Part shown: piece by piece, positions 6,244 through 11,775 of the stretch
How the letters are laid out: the number at the start of each line of letters is the position of its first letter
How positions within the stretch are numbered: the first letter of the stretch is position 1
Assembly: GCA_009778295.1 (NCBI GenBank)
Contig: WRKB01000289.1
Coordinates: forward strand, 1-11,775
Origin: Betaproteobacteria bacterium
GTDB lineage: Bacteria > Desulfobacterota > Desulfovibrionia > Desulfovibrionales > Desulfovibrionaceae
Direction of reading: 5' to 3'
DNA: 11,775 nt
The notes under the pieces: generated by a model
Database searches by the model: none
The model's input: the letters and a program-made list of their open reading frames with translations, nothing else
Told to the model about the DNA's origin: nothing
Made by a program: the position numbers and the translations under genes

Positions 6244-8010
6244 ATGAGCCTTAATCGCTACTACCAGAACGAGCTGATCGCTTTTCGCGAACTGGGTCAG
6301 GAATTTGCCCGGCGTAATCCCGCGCTTGCGCCTTTTTTCGACTCTCCAGGACGTGACCCGGATGTGGAACGCATCTTGGAGTCATTTGCATTCCTGACAG
6401 GACGCCTCCACAACAAACTTGATGATGAACTGCCCGAGATCACGCATTCCCTTTTCAGTCTGCTGTGGCCTCATTATCTGCGGCCCATACCGGCGTGCAG
6501 CATCCTGCGCTACCAGCCTTCGGAGACTCTTTCCGGGGCCGTGTCCATCAAACGCGGCACTGTGGTGGAGTCTGTCCCGGTCGAAGGAACACGTTGCCGT
6601 TTCCGGACCGCCTACGATACCGAAATCCTGCCATTACGCCTGACGGATCACAGGATACTGGAGCACAACGGCAAAGGTATCCTGGCTCTCCATTTTGAAG
6701 CCATGCAGGCGCCGCTGGAGACTCTCCCCATCACGAAGCTGCGTTTCTTCCTGGCGGGTGAGAAGACGATCGCCCACACCATATACTATACTCTGGCGAC
6801 CCAGGTTCGCGAAGTGCGAGTGGTGTTGCAGAGCGCAAACAAAGAGGAACGGATTACAGCATGCCTTTCGCCGGCAGTTGTTCGTCCCGTTGGTTTCAAT
6901 GAGGACGAGGGAATTTTCCCTTATCCAGCCAACGCTTTTCCCGGCTACAGAATCATACAGGAATATTTTTGCTTTACAGAAAAATTTTTTTTCATTGAGG
7001 TCAACGAACTCGACAAGGGCTTGAATCAGGATGCGCTTTCCCCTTTTAAGGGCGTCAAAAAGTTCCAGTTGCATTTCGTCCTCGATGAACTGCCGGAACA
7101 ATATGAATCGTTCCGCACGGAAAATTGGCAGCTTTTCTGTACGCCGGTGGTCAACCTTTTTTCCATGGACTCAAGCCCGTTACTTATCGATCAACACCGG
7201 CCAGAATACCGTATAGTTCCAGATCCAGGCCGTCCTTACCATTTCACAACCTACAGCGTCGACAAGGTGCGCACCTGGACGCACGATTCAAAAACACTCC
7301 ATTATTACAAGCTGTTCGAGTCATTTGAACATTACACGAGGGAAGACAAGGCATATTACCGCCTCCGCATACGCCCCTCCACGCAGGACGAAAGCACCGA
7401 ATCCTACATTTCCATAATCCACCTGCCGGACAGTCCGCATAGAGCGCAGGAGGAAACACTTTCTCTTGAACTGACCTGTACAAACCGCCTGCTGCCAAAA
7501 CATCTGGGAGTGGGCGACATTTGCTTCCATGCCGGCGACGCTCCGGATACGATCAGTTGCAAAAATATTACGCCAGTGGAACCGCCTTATAATCCGCCGC
7601 TTGGAGACGATTTGTTCTGGCGTCTTCTCTCCAAGATGTCGCTCAACTATATTCCACTTGCCAATCCCATCGCTCTGCAAGCTGTGCTGAGCACATACGA
7701 CTTCCGTGCTCCGCACGACAGACCGCGCGCCAAAATCCTGGAAAAAAACCTGAAGGCCATCGTCAGCACCGCTTGCACGGAAACAGGCCGTATATACAAC
7801 GGTCTACCTGTGCGCGGTATGCAAACGCGCTTGGTTCTGGATCAAAAAGGTTTCAGCTGTGAGGGAGACATGTACCTTTTTGGTTCCGTGCTCAATGAAT
7901 TCCTTGCTCTGTATGCTACAGTGAACAGTTTTCATCAGCTCGTCGTCAATGAAGCAAAATTGGGAGAGGAATACGTATGGCCGGCCAGATTGGGCAGAAC
8001 GGCGTTTTAA
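6244..8010 (+). CDS. tssF: Type VI secretion baseplate subunit TssF
   Basis: TssF forms the baseplate wedge with TssG (two TssF to one TssG), together with TssE and TssK, at the cytoplasmic face of the inner membrane. From ATG 6244 the protein has 588 residues, normal for the family. It starts with the canonical LNRYYQNELIAFRELGQEFA, followed by FDSPGRDPDVERILESFAFL and LLWPHYLRPIPACSIL within the first ~100 residues. The middle has FPGYRIIQEYFCFTEKFFFIEV (two halves: FPGYRIIQEYF, CFTEKFFFIEV), and VVNLFSMDSSPLLIDQHRPEY near residues 305-325. The C-terminus closes with GDMYLFGSVLNEFLALYAT and NSFHQLVV. A run of eight T (6985-6992) lies inside the coding frame. The 3' end overlaps tssG by 34 bases. 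Confidence 0.97.
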   Translation: MSLNRYYQNELIAFRELGQEFARRNPALAPFFDSPGRDPDVERILESFAFLTGRLHNKLDDELPEITHSLFSLLWPHYLRPIPACSILRYQPSETLSGAVSIKRGTVVESVPVEGTRCRFRTAYDTEILPLRLTDHRILEHNGKGILALHFEAMQAPLETLPITKLRFFLAGEKTIAHTIYYTLATQVREVRVVLQSANKEERITACLSPAVVRPVGFNEDEGIFPYPANAFPGYRIIQEYFCFTEKFFFIEVNELDKGLNQDALSPFKGVKKFQLHFVLDELPEQYESFRTENWQLFCTPVVNLFSMDSSPLLIDQHRPEYRIVPDPGRPYHFTTYSVDKVRTWTHDSKTLHYYKLFESFEHYTREDKAYYRLRIRPSTQDESTESYISIIHLPDSPHRAQEETLSLELTCTNRLLPKHLGVGDICFHAGDAPDTISCKNITPVEPPYNPPLGDDLFWRLLSKMSLNYIPLANPIALQAVLSTYDFRAPHDRPRAKILEKNLKAIVSTACTETGRIYNGLPVRGMQTRLVLDQKGFSCEGDMYLFGSVLNEFLALYATVNSFHQLVVNEAKLGEEYVWPARLGRTAF

Positions 8011-9023
8011 CGGATACGAGCCGCAGCATCTCTCCGCTTATGGGGAACATGCTGGAAATGCCGGGGAAATTCGCTTTTGCGCAGGTTGTCAGTCTGTTGC
8101 TCCGGCATATGCGGGAACAAGGCATGCCGGCTGATGTCCACAACATCCTTTTTCGCGTCAATCCTAATCTTTCCTTCCCTCCGGCAGACGTTGAACAGAT
8201 TGAATTCGTTGAAGGTGAAGAGAGTCCCCACCGGGTGTCCGTCATGATGAACCTGATGGGGCTGCACGGCGCATCATCGCCTTTACCAAGCTATTTCACC
8301 GATTATATCGCCCAGAATCAGGACGATCCCGACGCATTGCGAGATTTTTTTGATGTCTTCAATCATCGTCTGGTGGAAACCCTGTACCGGACCGGACATA
8401 AATATCGTTACTACGCGCAATATGAGTTTGGCGCTCTTGACCGTATGTCAGCCCGTTTTTTCAGTTTCATGGGCATGGGACACCTTGATCTGCGTGAAGC
8501 CAAAAAACTCAACTGGCCGAGGTTGATGGCATATATGGGTCTTATCGCCTTTCAGAGCGAGTCCGCCGGATCACTTGAAAGCATCCTCCGTCATTATTTT
8601 CTGCATGAAGATATCTGCATCCGCCCCTGTATCCTGCGTTGGGTAGACATTCCCCAAGGCCAGCAATGCCTGCTTGGACAAAACAACACGACCTTGCATA
8701 CGGATTTTCTCCTGGGCAATGAAGTGCCGGATCAGACGGGCAAATTTCGCGTGTGCATAGGTTCATTGGACTGGGGACTGTTCAATGAATTTTTGCCCTG
8801 CGGCAATCGTTTCGGCGAGCTGTACACGCTCGTGCAGTTTGTGCTGCGCTCGCGTCTGGAGTTTGATGTTGAACTACACCTGCACCCCGAAGAAATCCCC
8901 CCATGGACACTGGAGGAGCACTCCAGGTGCCTGTTGGGCTGGTCCGTATGGAACGGTGAGGGCGGCGACGGTATTGTTGTGCTTGAACCCAAGCACGAGG
9001 AGTTGAATTCATGGCGACAATGA
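7977..9023 (+). CDS. tssG: Type VI secretion baseplate subunit TssG
   Basis: TssG is the partner of TssF in the baseplate wedge. The 348-residue product has the expected length and landmarks: FAFAQVVSLLLRH near residues 32-44 (family pattern of F-F-Q-x-x-x-L-L), NPNLSFPPADVEQIEF near residues 62-77, MMNLMGLHGASSPLPSYFTD near 90-109, FFDVFNHRLVETLYRTGHKY near 122-143, and the C-terminal LLGWSVWNG with preceding RSRLEFDVELHL. A purine-rich GGGAGAGG about 7 bases before ATG 7977, still inside tssF, supports this start. Its end overlaps tssH by 13 bases, so tssF, tssG and tssH are likely translationally coupled. Confidence 0.96.
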   Translation: MAGQIGQNGVLTDTSRSISPLMGNMLEMPGKFAFAQVVSLLLRHMREQGMPADVHNILFRVNPNLSFPPADVEQIEFVEGEESPHRVSVMMNLMGLHGASSPLPSYFTDYIAQNQDDPDALRDFFDVFNHRLVETLYRTGHKYRYYAQYEFGALDRMSARFFSFMGMGHLDLREAKKLNWPRLMAYMGLIAFQSESAGSLESILRHYFLHEDICIRPCILRWVDIPQGQQCLLGQNNTTLHTDFLLGNEVPDQTGKFRVCIGSLDWGLFNEFLPCGNRFGELYTLVQFVLRSRLEFDVELHLHPEEIPPWTLEEHSRCLLGWSVWNGEGGDGIVVLEPKHEELNSWRQ

Positions 9024-11641
9024 ACCTTGCCGCGTTGGTGGAATCGTTGGATGCTCCCGCACGTGAAGCGTTGGAAGCGGCTGCGGGAGCCTGTGCCAGC
9101 CGTGGGGGCTATGAAATTGGCATCGAAGAGTACTTCACCGCTTTGCTGAACCAGCCGGATATGCAAGACGTGCTCACACAGTTTGAACGCAGCGCCGAGC
9201 GAGTTCGTGAGTTGCTTGAACAAAGCCGTCCGCAACAGGAACGTCGTTCTGACCGCCCGGTCTTCTCGCCCCTGCTCATTGAATTTCTCCAGGAGGCTTA
9301 TTTGCTGGCAAGTCTCGAATTGCGTCTGGAAAAAGTCAGCGTCGGCATCCTGGTTCTTGCCTTGCTTTCCAACCCAAACCGTTACGGAGTGTTGCCGTTT
9401 TTCAAGGAACTCGGCCAAATCTCAGCGGATGGACTGCGGCGCTTGCTGGAAGGCCTGCACGCGGGGGAGACTTCCCACGCCAAGGCTGCGGCGGGTGGTT
9501 CCGGAGAAAATGCCCTGCAGAAATATGGTACGGACTTTACCGCGGAAGCGAAGGCCGGGAGGATTGATCCGGTTTTTGCCAGAGGACCGGAAATACGGCA
9601 AATGATTGATATTTTGACGCGGCGTAGAAAAAATAACCCGATTCTTGTGGGCGATCCCGGTGTGGGCAAAACCGCCGTGGTCGAAGGGCTGGCTCTGAAA
9701 GTCGCCGAAGGTGATGTGCCGGAAGCTTTGGCCGGCGTGCGTATTGTGTGGCTTGATATGGGCCGTTTGCAGGCTGGAGCCAGCGTAAAAGGCGAATTTG
9801 AAAAACGTCTCAAGGCAGTCATTGAAGAAGTGAAGGGCGCTTCCACTCCCACCATCTTGTTCATTGACGAAGCCCATAGCCTTGTCGGTTCAGGTAACGC
9901 GTCCGGCAGCGGTGATGGAGCAAACCTGCTCAAACCAGCCCTGGCGCGGGGAGAAATGCGTACCATAGCCGCGACAACCTGGGGAGAATACAAGAAATAT
10001 TTTGAAAAAGACGCCGCGTTGGCCAGACGTTTTCAACTTGTCAGTCTGAAGGAACCCTCGCTTGAAGAAACCGTTCTCATTCTGCGCGGCATTGTTCCCC
10101 ATTATGAAAAAACGCACCAGGTCTATGTGCGCGACGACGCCGTTATGCGCACAGCCGAACTGGCAGGCCGCTATATCAGCGGCAGGCAGTTGCCGGATAA
10201 AGCCATTGACGTGCTGGATACCGCCTGCGCACGGGTCCGGGTCAGTCTGGGAGCCAAGCCGCCGGAACTGGAAGCGCTGGAGGAAAAACAGGCTGCGCTA
10301 CGGCGTGAACTGGACGCCTTTGAACGTGATCAATGCCGGGGCATACATGGTCCGCAGCACAGCGAGGATGGCATGCGTCATGCGGCAATGCAGGCGGAAT
10401 TCGCCGGCCTCAATGAGCGCATCATTGTATTGACGGAACGCTGGCAACGGGAAAAACAACTGGTTGAACACATTGTGCGGCTGCGCACCACGCAGGGAAC
10501 GGAAGGGGCACGCGATAACGAAGCCGAAACGCAACAGTCAGAGGCGCTCCAGACAGGGCCGTCTCTGGAAGCGCTTTTAAACCAGTTGCATGATTTGCAG
10601 CGGAACGATCCATTGGTGTTTTTTGAAGTGAGCCCTGAACTTGTCACCGGCATTGTCGCGGAGTGGACGGGCATTCCCGAAAGCAAACTGAGCGGGATAG
10701 ACGCCACGCTCATTACCGGGATAGGCGAACGGCTTCGGCGGCGTATCCGTGGGCAGGATCACGCGCTTGCCTCGGTCGAAAAGGCAATCATGGCGGCCCA
10801 TGCCGGGCTTGATAATCCTGGGCGGCCAAATGGCATTTTTTTGCTGGTTGGTCCTTCCGGCGTCGGCAAAACAGAAACGGCCCTCGCCGTCGCTGATGAG
10901 CTTTTTGGCGGGGAACGCATGCTTATCAGCATCAACATGTCTGAATTTCAAGAAAAACATACGGTATCGCGTCTTATCGGTTCTCCTCCGGGATATGTGG
11001 GCTACGGCGAGGGCGGCAGGCTGACGGAAGCTGTGCGGCGTCAGCCGTATTCAGCGGTGTTATTCGATGAAGTCGAAAAAGCGCATCCAGACATTTTGAA
11101 TCTTTTTTATCAGGTGTTCGACAAGGGGATACTCGCGGATGGTGAAGGCCGGGAAGTCGATTTCCGCAATACCATGATTTTCATGACCGCGAATCTCGGC
11201 AGCGATATTGTGACCGCCCTGTGTGAAGAAGAGGAACCGCCTACTCCCGAGGTCATCAAAGAAGCATTGCTGCCGGCATTACAGAACTTTTTCCGGCCGG
11301 CCCTGCTCGGCCGTATGACGGTGGTGCCCTATACCACGATTCGTCCTGAAATTCTGAAGGAACTGGTGCAGATCAAGCTCAAACAGGTTGCCGAACGCCT
11401 GCTGCACAGACATCATATCCATTTAGATTGGGCCGGGGATGTGGTGGAAAACATTGCATCAAGCTGCCAGGCTGTGGATACGGGGGCGCGCAATATTGAC
11501 CATATTTTGAACGCCACCTTGCTGCCGGGCATTGCAACAGCGCTTTTGGCGGCACTAACCGAACAGGCGCAACAGTCAACAACCCTGCATATCGCGTTAC
11601 ATGCGGAAACCGGCGGCTACAGCTATGCCTGGAGCGAGTGA
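9011..11641 (+). CDS. tssH: Type VI secretion ATPase TssH (ClpV)
   Basis: ClpV is a hexameric AAA+ ATPase that extracts TssC from contracted sheaths so that subunits can be reused. The 876-residue product has an N-terminal Clp_N-type domain (about residues 1-150). The first ATPase module has Walker A GDPGVGKT (214-221), Walker B ILFIDEAHSL (282-291) and an arginine pair in ALARRFQ (about 336-342). A charged, helical middle domain at about 410-540 is of the shorter ClpV kind. The second module has Walker A GPSGVGKT (614-621), GYVGYGEGG and Walker B AVLFDEVEKAH (682-692), followed by FFRPALLGRM, close to the ClpV signature. Both ATP sites look intact. GAGGAG about 9 bases before ATG 9011 fixes the start within the 3' end of tssG. 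It distinguishes itself from the chaperone ClpB by genomic context and N-domain. Confidence 0.98.
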   Translation: MATMNLAALVESLDAPAREALEAAAGACASRGGYEIGIEEYFTALLNQPDMQDVLTQFERSAERVRELLEQSRPQQERRSDRPVFSPLLIEFLQEAYLLASLELRLEKVSVGILVLALLSNPNRYGVLPFFKELGQISADGLRRLLEGLHAGETSHAKAAAGGSGENALQKYGTDFTAEAKAGRIDPVFARGPEIRQMIDILTRRRKNNPILVGDPGVGKTAVVEGLALKVAEGDVPEALAGVRIVWLDMGRLQAGASVKGEFEKRLKAVIEEVKGASTPTILFIDEAHSLVGSGNASGSGDGANLLKPALARGEMRTIAATTWGEYKKYFEKDAALARRFQLVSLKEPSLEETVLILRGIVPHYEKTHQVYVRDDAVMRTAELAGRYISGRQLPDKAIDVLDTACARVRVSLGAKPPELEALEEKQAALRRELDAFERDQCRGIHGPQHSEDGMRHAAMQAEFAGLNERIIVLTERWQREKQLVEHIVRLRTTQGTEGARDNEAETQQSEALQTGPSLEALLNQLHDLQRNDPLVFFEVSPELVTGIVAEWTGIPESKLSGIDATLITGIGERLRRRIRGQDHALASVEKAIMAAHAGLDNPGRPNGIFLLVGPSGVGKTETALAVADELFGGERMLISINMSEFQEKHTVSRLIGSPPGYVGYGEGGRLTEAVRRQPYSAVLFDEVEKAHPDILNLFYQVFDKGILADGEGREVDFRNTMIFMTANLGSDIVTALCEEEEPPTPEVIKEALLPALQNFFRPALLGRMTVVPYTTIRPEILKELVQIKLKQVAERLLHRHHIHLDWAGDVVENIASSCQAVDTGARNIDHILNATLLPGIATALLAALTEQAQQSTTLHIALHAETGGYSYAWSE

Positions 11642-11775
11642 GCCGCTCTTTATGCCAGAGTGGACGGAACTGCCGGAAAAGAATACGGGAAAGCGTATGT
11701 CTCACGCAACTTCACATGCAGATACAACCGTGGTTGAACGCATAAGCGCCGTCTGCCGTGCGAAATTGCGTGCCT
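11625..11775 (+). CDS. Start of an unrecognised gene, cut by the window end
   Basis: A frame open to the right edge begins with ATG 11625, overlapping the last 17 bases of tssH, with GGCGG about 8 bases upstream. Other in-frame ATG codons are at 11652 and 11697; the true start is undecided. The visible 50 codons start MPGASEPLFMPEWTEL and continue with a hydrophilic stretch, ending near VVERISAVCRAKLRA. I recognise no family; it does not look like the start of VgrG, Hcp, TssJ or TssK. Its position suggests it continues the T6SS operon. The overlap with tssH is like that between tssF, tssG and tssH, which mildly supports a real gene. Confidence 0.45.
   Translation, partial: MPGASEPLFMPEWTELPEKNTGKRMSHATSHADTTVVERISAVCRAKLRA

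Overview
The window holds one co-directional type VI secretion system (T6SS) gene block on the + strand, preceded by a decayed insertion sequence on the - strand. The organism is Gram-negative. Gene order and the type of insertion sequence would fit a Desulfovibrio-like sulfate reducer or a similar proteobacterium, but there is no rRNA or housekeeping marker, so this placement is only an inference.

Layout. Positions 1-105 hold no gene I can support. Positions 106-980 (- strand) are the remains of an IS5-type DDE transposase gene with several frameshifts and an internal deletion. About 60 bp further on, the T6SS block starts: tssA (1042-2649, baseplate/sheath assembly and anchoring), tssB (2668-3240) and tssC (3262-4737) for the contractile sheath, tssE (4740-5126, gp25-like baseplate), then an inserted two-gene cargo module (5182-6125), then tssF (6244-8010) and tssG (7977-9023) for baseplate wedges, and tssH/clpV (9011-11641) for sheath disassembly. 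A further reading frame begins at the end of tssH (about 11625) and runs off the window. Gaps are short or negative (tssF/tssG and tssG/tssH overlap), so the block looks like one transcription unit with translational coupling. hcp (tssD), vgrG (tssI), tssJ, tssK, tssL and tssM are not in the window.

The cargo module is the most interesting part. Its first gene reads as a Tlde1-like (DUF2778, L,D-transpeptidase fold) peptidoglycan-targeting effector with the catalytic His and the S-T-G-C cysteine motif. Its second gene encodes a secreted, probably periplasmic protein that fits the role of cognate immunity protein. The effector gene appears to carry two compensating single-base frameshifts that scramble its middle third, and its natural stop seems lost, so that it reads on into the immunity gene. 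The immunity gene itself looks intact. This resembles a decaying effector retained beside a functional immunity gene inside an otherwise intact structural operon, unless the frameshifts are sequencing errors.
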